Shown piece by piece: positions 7,635-14,299 of a stretch of 14,299 bases of DNA. Position numbers and translations under genes: made by a program. The notes under the pieces were generated by a model. The model saw nothing but the letters and a program-made list of their open reading frames with translations, was not told where the DNA came from and did not search any database. The stretch is from Dehalococcoidia bacterium UBA2588. Lineage in GTDB: Bacteria; Chloroflexota; Dehalococcoidia; Lucifugimonadales; UBA3495. Each line of letters starts with the position of its first letter. The stretch's first letter is position 1. The stretch spans positions 30,639 through 44,937 of the forward strand of contig DDKW01000051.1 in the NCBI GenBank assembly GCA_002339805.1, read 5' to 3'.

Positions 7635-8663
7635 TTAGTTACTTATCTCTCTAACGGCTGAAGATGCTCCAGGTCCAAACTGTGCAACCTTATCTATAAG
7701 ATCCCAGTTTTGTTTGAACCAATCTACCGTATTAGAGATTCCTTCTGTGAATTCTGTGTTAGGTTGGTATCCTATCAAGTTATTGGCTTTATCTATGGAT
7801 GCTAAAAGACGGGATTTAGTGTCCCAATTTCTTCTCTTGGCGAAAGTTATACCTGCTGTATTACCTGTTAATTCATTAATCAAATTTGCTAGATCAATAA
7901 TTTGAGTTTCCTTTCCTGACGCAAGATTAAATTCTTCTCCAATTGCTTCTTCATGAATCCCTGATGCTAGAAGCCCATTTGCAATGTCAGTTACATATGT
8001 GAAATCGCGGGTCTCCTCTCCGTTGCCGGTTATAGGAAGAGGTAAACCTTTTAGAGCCCAGTAAATGAAATTAGGTATGACGTTATGGTATTGTCCTGGA
8101 ATTTCTCCAGGTCCATAAGAATTAAAAAATCTCGGCTTAACGATTTTTAATTGATGATGGTTGAAATAATAATTACAATACAATTCACCGAGCATTTTTG
8201 TAATTTGGTACGGTGAGCTTAAATGCATAGACATAAAAGATTCGGTCAGTGGCAGAGGCGAATCGCTCCCATAGATTGAGCATCCAGATGAAGCATATAT
8301 AAATCTATCTATCCCTGTTAAAGTTGAATATTCCAGCAACTTTAAAGTTCCTTTGCCATTGATGTCCAGATCCCATTCTGGGTGGTCTACAGAATTTTGG
8401 TTCGCAAAGAGCGCTGCTAGATGAAATATCACATCTGGTTTTTCATTAAATACTCTCTTGAGAATAACTTCGTCTAATATGTCCCCATTTACGAAAAGTA
8501 GATTAGAAGTGGATGGTAAATTCCAGCTTTGCCCTGAAGATAGGTTGTCGAGCACAATAACTTCTGCACCTTGATCAAGTAGTGCTTTTGTTAAATTGGA
8601 GCCTATTGCGCCAGCTCCTCCGGTTACTAAAATTCTCTTATTTTTGTATTCTGGATAGTTCAT
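7635..8663 (-). CDS. NAD(P)-dependent sugar-nucleotide epimerase/dehydratase (extended SDR)
   Basis: A 342-residue extended short-chain dehydrogenase acting on a nucleotide sugar in the cytoplasm. The Rossmann motif G15-G-x-G18-x-x-G21 and Asp39 (VLDN, favouring NAD) lie at the N-terminus. The catalytic Ser125/126 (ASSGCSIYG) and Tyr152-x-x-x-Lys156 follow, then PRFFNSYGPG and RDFTYVTDIANG, which are typical of the GalE/UDP-glucuronate epimerase branch. The Asp-Glu pair used by 4,6-dehydratases is not present after the Ser motif, so a 4-epimerase or related role is more likely than dehydration. The start ATG has AAGGGA a few bases upstream. It lies between the GT4 glycosyltransferase and the 2-epimerase, so its product probably enters the same glycan. 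The substrate is not determined. Confidence 0.88.
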   Translation of the reverse strand: MNYPEYKNKRILVTGGAGAIGSNLTKALLDQGAEVIVLDNLSSGQSWNLPSTSNLLFVNGDILDEVILKRVFNEKPDVIFHLAALFANQNSVDHPEWDLDINGKGTLKLLEYSTLTGIDRFIYASSGCSIYGSDSPLPLTESFMSMHLSSPYQITKMLGELYCNYYFNHHQLKIVKPRFFNSYGPGEIPGQYHNVIPNFIYWALKGLPLPITGNGEETRDFTYVTDIANGLLASGIHEEAIGEEFNLASGKETQIIDLANLINELTGNTAGITFAKRRNWDTKSRLLASIDKANNLIGYQPNTEFTEGISNTVDWFKQNWDLIDKVAQFGPGASSAVREISN

Positions 8664-8682
8664 AATAATCCCTTGCAGATTG

Positions 8683-9906
8683 TCATTTTACTAAGGTAGC
8701 AAAAAGTTCTTGATATTTGATAGTAGCGTTAGATACATTCAAATGGTTTTTTATATAATTTAAGCCATTTTTGCCTAATTCCTCTCTCAGATCATCATTG
8801 TCAACGAGCCGAATTACTGATTCTGCTAATTGACTATGGTTCTCAGGAGATATGTTTATTCCGCATTTTATTTTCTCAACTAACTTAGGTGCATCTCCAG
8901 ATGATTCCATAGAACATATTACAGGTATTCCAGATGCCATTATGGAGTATATTTTAGAAGGGACGACAGGGGTTTTCACTACAGACTTTAAAGTAGCTAG
9001 TCCAAGTTTAGAATTTGTCAAAATAGTCTCATATTCATTACGCGGTAGCATGGGCAATAGTTTTATATTATCTAGCTGAAAGTCTTCTATTGAGTTACAA
9101 AGATATTCTTTTTGGGCACCATCTCCTACAATCACCCATACAATGTCAGTACGAGCAATGGTTAATTTAGCCGCATTGATAATTATGTCTAAGTCTTGAG
9201 AGTGCCCTAATACTCCACCAAATGTAATTAAATTAGAACCGAGGAGAGAGTGTTTATTTAATGTTTCATTGACTGTATTGTGACGAATACTATCAGGTAA
9301 ATTAACCCAGTTTTCTATTATGGTTATTTTGTCCTTGGATGCTCCGTGAAATTGTACATGCTCAAGATTCCCTTCGGACATTACGGTGATGTGGTCTGAA
9401 TGTTGATAACAAAATACTTCTAGATTTTTGAAAATTTGTATAAGTGAAGGGTTTTTTAACATCCCGAGGTCAATAATGCTTTGAGGTACAAGGTCTTGTA
9501 TGTTGAGCACTACTTTGGTTCCTTTGAGTCTACTATTAAGTATTCCTGCTAAGCATAATGGTAAAGGAGGGGAATATACTAAACACACATCATGCTTTTT
9601 TATAAACAATGATACTAATGATAGAGCAATAGATACCCAAATTTGCCATAATCCTCGGCCTATCCTGAATATCCCCTCAAACCTAGGGCATCTTATTCTA
9701 TGGACTGTGAGGCCATTGATTCTTTCTGTAGCCCACATTTTTTTCTTGTAATTGTCTAAATTACCTGTTGCGTGATACTGAGGAATAGTGGTGAGTACAG
9801 TCACTTTGTCCCCGTTTTCGGATAGATTGGTTGCTAAATCGTGGAACAAGTTGGATGCCGAACCATTATCAGGAGGGAAATAGGCTGTTATTAATAGAAT
9901 GTTCAC
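8683..9906 (-). CDS. GT4 glycosyltransferase (WbuB-like)
   Basis: A 407-residue GT-B retaining glycosyltransferase that adds a sugar from a nucleotide donor to a growing lipid-linked glycan at the inner membrane face. The N-terminus has the acceptor-domain pattern of WbuB-like enzymes (ITAYFPPDNGSASN, residues 6-19). The C-terminal half has a GGVLGHSQDLD loop, VGDGAQK and a donor-binding block (VPSKIYSIMASGIPVICS, then SGDAPKLVE) with the distal Glu expected in GT4. A hydrophobic patch at about 90-103 may touch the membrane; there is no signal peptide. The start is GTG, whose bases overlap the previous gene's stop (GTGA), a sign of coupled translation. WbuB transfers an N-acetylfucosamine-type sugar, but that specificity should not be assumed here. 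Confidence 0.9.
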   Translation of the reverse strand: MNILLITAYFPPDNGSASNLFHDLATNLSENGDKVTVLTTIPQYHATGNLDNYKKKMWATERINGLTVHRIRCPRFEGIFRIGRGLWQIWVSIALSLVSLFIKKHDVCLVYSPPLPLCLAGILNSRLKGTKVVLNIQDLVPQSIIDLGMLKNPSLIQIFKNLEVFCYQHSDHITVMSEGNLEHVQFHGASKDKITIIENWVNLPDSIRHNTVNETLNKHSLLGSNLITFGGVLGHSQDLDIIINAAKLTIARTDIVWVIVGDGAQKEYLCNSIEDFQLDNIKLLPMLPRNEYETILTNSKLGLATLKSVVKTPVVPSKIYSIMASGIPVICSMESSGDAPKLVEKIKCGINISPENHSQLAESVIRLVDNDDLREELGKNGLNYIKNHLNVSNATIKYQELFATLVK

Positions 9907-12059
9907 TTGAGCAGTTTTTCGAATGATGACAACATTTGATTTTCGCCGGTTAGAATCGATGTTTCTATCGCAAAGCTTGTTAGGGTGGTGTTGATGGGAT
10001 CTAAGGTAGTAGATTTATTGATATTTGAACGTGTGATGGCATTATAAAGGTGAGTGAGCTGGTTTCTATGTCCTCTGTCGGTGGATAGCCAACTGGATAT
10101 ACTTTTGGTGGATGATTGTGAAGTCATAGTAGCTTTTTTGAAATTATCTATAGAGACGACGGTTCCTCCGCAATAGATTTCAATATGCTCTCGTCGATGC
10201 CTTCGATTGCCTGATGTGACATAAGTAATATTAATGATAGAACCAGAGGTCATTTTCAAGTTGATAACGTAATCACCCGTAGAAGAGCCAACTTGGTAAG
10301 CGAATGCTGAGGACACTAAAGAATCAGTAAAAAATTGCGCGAGGTCAATAAAATGACAGATCTCTCCAATTATCCGGCCTCCTTGACTAGTCTGGTCTGC
10401 CCAACTATTTGGATTCAAATTACCAGCATTTACTATCATATTAATAGTGAGAGGAGTGTTAGAAGGAAGTTGTTTTTTAGCCCAGTTCGAAAACTTTGAA
10501 AAGCGCCTGTTAAAACCTACCATCAGAACGGGTTTATCATCTTCATTGAAAGATTTATGTAAGGTATTGATAGTTTTCAGTTCTTCTAAGTTTAATGCTA
10601 GGGGTTTTTCCACGAAAACGTGTTTTTTTGCTAGCAGGCATTCTTGCACTAAATAGGCGTGTGAATCATGTCTTGTTAAGATTATAGCTAGTTCTATTTT
10701 GGGATTTTGAATTATTTCTGAATGGTTAGTACTGCTCGCTTCGAAGTTATATTTTTTCTGCATATGTCTCAATCGAGCACCATTAGGTGTGCAGATACTA
10801 CTTAACCGGAACGAGGAATTTTTCTTTAGTACCGGAAGAAAGGTGCCATTAGCGTATAATCCTGCTCCAATGACTCCGGTTGATAGGGCTGAGGAATCAA
10901 ATACTGAAGGTTTGCTTTGGTTTGGTTGTAGGGTTGCAGTATTATTCGAATGCTTTTTTGATGCCCCTTGACTATCGTAATTCAAAACAATACCAATGTG
11001 GTTATGGCGAGGACTTAATATTTCTTGGTAAGCTTTTAGAGAGTCATTAATGTTGTAGTTGGCTGTTATTAGTTGCTCCACATCACATTGTTTACTATCA
11101 AGGCATTCTAGGAATTCATTAATATTTTCATAGGCCGTGGGGTGTGCGGTATTTTGATATGGGTTATCATCTCCCCAGGCTTTAGATACAGCAAACTGTA
11201 ATTCTTTCTCATAAAATAACTGCCTCGGTATATTTAATCCGGTAAGACCGGTAGATATCACTTTCCCTCTAAGTTTGACGGCAAGAGCACTGGCTTCTAT
11301 AGGTTCATTACTATTAGTTGAAGCAGTGATAATGATTGAATCTAGCCCTTCACCCTGTGTGTGAGACTGGACTAAATTTTGGAAATCATCATAACGAGTT
11401 GTGGTTATGATATCCGGGACTAAGGATTTGGCTAGTAATAGTTTGTCAGGGTCAAGATCTATAGCAATAACTTTACATTTATATGATGATAGAAGTTGGA
11501 TGGTTATCAGCCCTATTAACCCAATTCCGATGACCCCGATCGTATTTTCGTTTTCCACCTTTGCCATTTTGATGGACTCTAACGCAATTCCTCCTAATGC
11601 ACAAAACGCTCCGGAATTGAAAGAGACACCTGAAGGTAGTAGAGCACACATATGTTCGGGCACTGAAACGTATTCTGAATGTGAAGCAAACCCAGATCCG
11701 GTGCATGCGACCCTATCTCCGAGTTTAAATCCTGTAACAGCATTACCAATATCTTCAATTATTCCACTTGATGAATAACCTAATAGTATAGGATTTTCTA
11801 ATCTGGCATTCACCTGCCTATAAGTTTCTGCTATCCCCTCAGTTTTGATGTTGTTGAATACCCTCCTGACGAGATCTGGTCTGTGTGTTGCTTTCCCAAT
11901 TAAAGATCTGCGAGCTAGGTCAATCATTGTTTTTTCTGTGCCTACACTTACCACTGATGCTTCATTTTTAACTAAAATTTCGTTTGATTTCATCGTAGGT
12001 TTATCTATAGTCACCAGTGCCAATTGGCCAGTTTTGTATTCTTGTTGGACTGCTTTCAT
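9903..12059 (-). CDS. Fused zinc-type alcohol dehydrogenase / Gfo-Idh-MocA oxidoreductase
   Basis: A 718-residue protein joining two dehydrogenase modules. Residues 1 to about 362 form a medium-chain dehydrogenase: a GroES-like part (GYSSSGII, GDRVACTGSG), then a Rossmann motif G178-x-G180-x-x-G183 with Asp201 as the likely NAD-binding acid. A polar linker (about 363-390) leads to a Gfo/Idh/MocA domain (about 393-718) with GVIGAGLYANG, Glu484-Lys485-Pro486 (catalytic Lys) and GEICHFIDL with His569. The usual structural-zinc cysteine cluster is not evident in the first module. Such bi-domain oxidoreductases are known from glycan gene clusters, but to my knowledge their reaction is not settled. 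By family, Gfo/Idh enzymes oxidise or reduce sugar hydroxyls or ketones, so one module may make a keto-sugar that the other uses (inference). It starts 7 bases after the propeller gene and overlaps the GT4 gene by GTGA. Confidence 0.88.
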   Translation of the reverse strand: MKAVQQEYKTGQLALVTIDKPTMKSNEILVKNEASVVSVGTEKTMIDLARRSLIGKATHRPDLVRRVFNNIKTEGIAETYRQVNARLENPILLGYSSSGIIEDIGNAVTGFKLGDRVACTGSGFASHSEYVSVPEHMCALLPSGVSFNSGAFCALGGIALESIKMAKVENENTIGVIGIGLIGLITIQLLSSYKCKVIAIDLDPDKLLLAKSLVPDIITTTRYDDFQNLVQSHTQGEGLDSIIITASTNSNEPIEASALAVKLRGKVISTGLTGLNIPRQLFYEKELQFAVSKAWGDDNPYQNTAHPTAYENINEFLECLDSKQCDVEQLITANYNINDSLKAYQEILSPRHNHIGIVLNYDSQGASKKHSNNTATLQPNQSKPSVFDSSALSTGVIGAGLYANGTFLPVLKKNSSFRLSSICTPNGARLRHMQKKYNFEASSTNHSEIIQNPKIELAIILTRHDSHAYLVQECLLAKKHVFVEKPLALNLEELKTINTLHKSFNEDDKPVLMVGFNRRFSKFSNWAKKQLPSNTPLTINMIVNAGNLNPNSWADQTSQGGRIIGEICHFIDLAQFFTDSLVSSAFAYQVGSSTGDYVINLKMTSGSIINITYVTSGNRRHRREHIEIYCGGTVVSIDNFKKATMTSQSSTKSISSWLSTDRGHRNQLTHLYNAITRSNINKSTTLDPINTTLTSFAIETSILTGENQMLSSFEKLLK

Positions 12060-12066
12060 AATTGAA

Positions 12067-13113
12067 TTATTTTCTCTTAATTTCCCATAAGTGAGTTGTC
12101 ATATGTTCTTTTTTTACGGAAATTCCTGTAGCTGCTAGGAATGAACTTGAGTTATATCCCGTTGGCAAAGAAATATTGGCGAACTGGAACAATTTGCTAG
12201 GGAGCATACTTTTGCCCCATTTTACTACATTGTCCCAATCTTGGCCGTTGCTACTAATAACCAGAGATGCTGATTTGCTTTTATTTACACTACTAGGTTC
12301 TACTGCAGAAGAGAAACATAAAATGTTAGAAATATTGCATGCAGACAGAGAAGAGCTTGGCATGGGGCTTAAAGGATTCAAAGAACCATCTTGATCTATG
12401 AGGTATATGTGGTTAGCTTCAAATGGTGTATCAGATGCGAAATACAATCCTTCGGGGCGAGGAATCCCAGCGACGCAACGTATTTGCTGCTTACCTTGGA
12501 ATACAATTTTTAGATTATCCATGTTTTCATCTGCAGTCATGATCAAGCATTCGTTGTGCTCGTCTCCTGTAAAAATCCAGAAGGAGTTTATGTATTGATC
12601 CCAAATTATGTTATGAATATGGCGTATGGTCGACTTAGGGAATGTATATGCTATTGACCAAGACTCACCTAAATCGTAAGAAGCATAAATGTTAACAGGG
12701 TCTCTAGCCGGATTAGAAAAGTACTCTCCCCAAAAAATGTGTCCTTCTGGATTAGTTGTTAATGATAATGGTCTAGTTCCTCTGGTGATGCTAAATATTT
12801 TTCTGAAGGCTCTCGAATCGGCTGGAAGCTTTACGAGAGCTTTATCTATGATTCCAATCAATTCGTTATTGCCTAGTGCGGTTAAATGGTGGAATCCAGA
12901 TCTTTTAATTCGAGCTAATGTTTTAGAATATTCGCAAGCTCTCTGACTTAAGTTTGGGTTATACCTACCAATAAGATTCCATTGTTCACTTATGGATGCA
13001 GTGTCATAAGAATATACGTTGTAACCACGAGCGGCATACAGTTTTGTATTGTCCCACATCAAGGCTTTAATGTTAGGAAATCTCGCGGAATGATGGATTG
13101 TATGGTTTAGCAT
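12067..13113 (-). CDS. BNR/Asp-box beta-propeller-like protein, function unknown
   Basis: A 348-residue protein I cannot assign to a named gene. It carries Asp-box (BNR) signatures of sialidase-like beta-propellers: S-x-D-x-G-x-x-W at 145-152 (SYDLGESW) and a looser copy at 288-293 (SNGQDW), each followed by a hydrophobic strand. Between them lies a block with RHIHNIIWD and FTGDEHNE (about 164-188), where the two His and the acidic cluster could be a ligand or metal site. No signal peptide, lipobox or membrane helix is seen, so it looks cytoplasmic, which is odd for sialidase-like folds. ATG 13113 is chosen, 7 bases after the carbamoyltransferase stop; a start at 13155 would add 14 residues and overlap that gene by 35 bases. 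Tight packing on both sides ties it to glycan synthesis. Possible roles are glycan sensing, scaffolding or an uncharacterised enzyme. Confidence 0.75.
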   Translation of the reverse strand: MLNHTIHHSARFPNIKALMWDNTKLYAARGYNVYSYDTASISEQWNLIGRYNPNLSQRACEYSKTLARIKRSGFHHLTALGNNELIGIIDKALVKLPADSRAFRKIFSITRGTRPLSLTTNPEGHIFWGEYFSNPARDPVNIYASYDLGESWSIAYTFPKSTIRHIHNIIWDQYINSFWIFTGDEHNECLIMTADENMDNLKIVFQGKQQIRCVAGIPRPEGLYFASDTPFEANHIYLIDQDGSLNPLSPMPSSSLSACNISNILCFSSAVEPSSVNKSKSASLVISSNGQDWDNVVKWGKSMLPSKLFQFANISLPTGYNSSSFLAATGISVKKEHMTTHLWEIKRK

Positions 13114-13120
13114 GAGATTC

Positions 13121-14299
13121 TTAACGAAGAATGAAATCTCCGAGAACCAATACATCCATGTTAGTCCTCAAGAAGCATTCTAGCGCTTCAGAAGGAGTGC
13201 ATACAATGGGTTCATTTTCATTAAATGACGTATTTAATATTACTGGTACACCAGTAATATTGTTGAATTCGTTGATCAAATTCCAGTATCTAGGATTTGA
13301 GTCCTTAGATACTGTCTGGATTCTGCTAGTACCATCAATGTGCACAACTGCAGGCAGGAGATCTTTTTTGTCAGGTTTAACGTTTGCATTCACTAGCATG
13401 TAAGGAGACGGTCTATCAGTATCAAAATATTCTGATACGGATTCTTCTAGTATTGAAGGAGCAAATGGCCGGAATGTTTCTCTTAGTTTAATCCGTTCAT
13501 TCAGGATTTCTCTCATGTCATGTCTCCTAGGATCTGCAATTATGCTTCGATTACCTAATGCACGGGGGCCAAATTCTGTTTTACCTTGGAACCATCCTAT
13601 TATTTTGCCCTCTGAAATGTCTTTGGCAGTGATTTGGCATAGCCTGTTAGTGTCAGTGAATTCTGTGACAGATTTGCCCGACTGAGCTATTTCCAGAGTG
13701 TAAGCTTCTAAAACTTCAGCAATTTGGTTTCTGTCATAGGAAGGTCCCCAGTAAGCATGCTCCATAGGTTGTACCCTGGGGTTGTCGAGAACATCATGCC
13801 ACACGTATAGTGCAGAGCCTAGAGAAGTTCCTCCATCCCAAGCAGCTGGTTGAATATATAGTTCTTCAAAAGGAGTGTTATCTAAAATTTTTGAATTCAT
13901 AGTGCAATTTAGAGCTACCCCTCCAGCCATCGTTAATTTTTTCAAGCCGGTTTTTTTGTGTAGTTTGTTCAGCATGTCGAAAACTACTTCTTCCAGGCGC
14001 CTTTGCAACGAAGCTGCTATGCCGTAATAAAATTCAGTCATAGGCTCATCGTATTGACGTACTGGCTGGCCTAAAGCTTGAATTAAATTAGGTGAATAGA
14101 GGCTATCTACTATAGGTTCTCCTTCCAGCCATTGCATGCTATTCACATTTTTATGGTGAGTGAAGTAATTAAGATCCATTTTGAATCCAATCTGCCTTGG
14201 ATCTGTAGTGATTAGACTTCTGAAGAAGTCCATTCTATTTGGTGTGGCATAAGCTGCTAGAGCCATAGTTTTATATTCATCGCCAAACTTAGGTAATCC
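13121..14299 (-). CDS. Carbamoyltransferase (NodU/TobZ family), 5' end cut by the window edge
   Basis: Transfers a carbamoyl group from carbamoyl phosphate, through carbamoyl-AMP, to a hydroxyl of a sugar or secondary metabolite. The frame is open to the right edge: 11 codons upstream of the first internal ATG (14266) read GLPKFGDEYKT, joining smoothly to MALAAYATPNR, a conserved internal motif. The gene therefore starts outside the window, and 392 codons are visible out of a usual 570-600. The visible part has the Kae1-like ATP/metal domain (MAGGVALNCTMN, then AAWDGGTSLGSAL) and the C-terminal domain with TEFGPRALGNRSI and ADPR, RETFRPFAPS and ITGVPVILNTSFNE. HypF is excluded because its zinc-finger and acylphosphatase regions are not seen and the context is glycan synthesis. 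It heads the visible part of the operon and probably O-carbamoylates a sugar of the glycan (inference). Confidence 0.93.
   Translation of the reverse strand, partial: GLPKFGDEYKTMALAAYATPNRMDFFRSLITTDPRQIGFKMDLNYFTHHKNVNSMQWLEGEPIVDSLYSPNLIQALGQPVRQYDEPMTEFYYGIAASLQRRLEEVVFDMLNKLHKKTGLKKLTMAGGVALNCTMNSKILDNTPFEELYIQPAAWDGGTSLGSALYVWHDVLDNPRVQPMEHAYWGPSYDRNQIAEVLEAYTLEIAQSGKSVTEFTDTNRLCQITAKDISEGKIIGWFQGKTEFGPRALGNRSIIADPRRHDMREILNERIKLRETFRPFAPSILEESVSEYFDTDRPSPYMLVNANVKPDKKDLLPAVVHIDGTSRIQTVSKDSNPRYWNLINEFNNITGVPVILNTSFNENEPIVCTPSEALECFLRTNMDVLVLGDFILR
13236..13261. repeat. Perfect 12+12 base inverted repeat inside the carbamoyltransferase gene
   Basis: Arms AATATTACTGGT (13236-13247) and ACCAGTAATATT (13250-13261) are exact reverse complements separated by two bases. 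In mRNA of either strand it could fold into an 11-base-pair stem with a four-base loop. It lies in the codons for the conserved NITGVPVI motif near the end of the gene, about 120 bases before the stop codon. No U-run follows, so it is not a standard terminator. The symmetry is seen directly; any function is unknown. Confidence 0.6.

Noticed and set aside
7132..7747. A 16-base direct repeat, TTAGAGATTCCTTCTG, at 7132-7147 and 7732-7747
   Set aside because: Both copies encode an E-G-I-S-N pentapeptide in unrelated enzymes at unrelated positions; most likely chance codon agreement, with no other copies noticed.
6489..9906. An L-FucNAc (FnlA/FnlB/FnlC plus WbuB) pathway
   Set aside because: The 2-epimerase and the GT4 enzyme would fit, but the SDR protein does not look like FnlA/CapE and no FnlB-like reductase is seen, so the specific sugar is not supported.
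11401..11778. A 125-codon plus-strand open frame opposite the fused oxidoreductase
   Set aside because: Antisense to the well-supported dehydrogenase module, with no ribosome site and no family motif.
13121..14266. Treating ATG 14266 as the start of the carbamoyltransferase
   Set aside because: The frame stays open to the window edge with conserved family residues upstream (GLPKFGDEYKT), and the protein would lack about 200 residues of its N-terminal domain.
1..14299. Mobile element, CRISPR array, tRNA/rRNA, toxin-antitoxin or phage-defence genes
   Set aside because: No transposase, integrase, regularly spaced repeats, tRNA-like cloverleaf or known defence domains were seen, and nearly every base is explained by the listed genes.

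Overview
The window is A+T-rich, densely coded bacterial chromosome with twelve protein-coding genes and no RNA gene, transposon, CRISPR array or gene-free stretch longer than about 110 bases. No marker fixes the taxon. Low G+C, tight operons, a two-domain-type phosphoglucose/phosphomannose isomerase, a ligA-pth pair and bicupin proteins would fit a Chloroflexota lineage such as marine Dehalococcoidia/SAR202; this is an inference from general family knowledge and is held weakly.

Layout. Bases 1-2794 (minus strand) hold a housekeeping operon read right to left: ligA (NAD-dependent DNA ligase), pth (peptidyl-tRNA hydrolase) and the start of a small lipoprotein gene that runs off the left edge. 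A 110-base divergent spacer (2795-2904) separates ligA from a plus-strand acyl-CoA dehydrogenase (2905-4068). That gene ends 2 bases from the end of a minus-strand bicupin gene (4071-4760), so the two transcription units converge with no room for an ordinary terminator.

Bases 4071-14299 (minus strand) form one long surface-glycan operon. In transcription order: a carbamoyltransferase (cut by the right edge), a cytoplasmic-looking BNR/Asp-box beta-propeller protein of unknown function, a fused alcohol dehydrogenase/Gfo-Idh-MocA oxidoreductase, a GT4 glycosyltransferase, an extended-SDR sugar-nucleotide epimerase, a WecB-type UDP-GlcNAc 2-epimerase, a PglC-like phosphoglycosyl transferase, a phosphoglucose/phosphomannose isomerase, and the bicupin. 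Up to the isomerase, gaps are 19 bases or less, with a GTGA and an ATGA start/stop overlap. The bicupin follows a 54-base gap with a possible promoter of its own.

How the genes fit together (inference): the isomerase draws hexose phosphate from central metabolism. WecB and the SDR enzyme make modified UDP-sugars such as UDP-ManNAc. The phosphoglycosyl transferase loads the first sugar phosphate onto a membrane polyprenyl phosphate, the GT4 enzyme extends it, and the oxidoreductase and carbamoyltransferase modify a sugar. A flippase, polymerase and further transferases would be expected beyond the right edge. The least explained parts are the propeller protein, the fused oxidoreductase and the bicupin. 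A perfect 12+12 base inverted repeat also lies inside the carbamoyltransferase gene.
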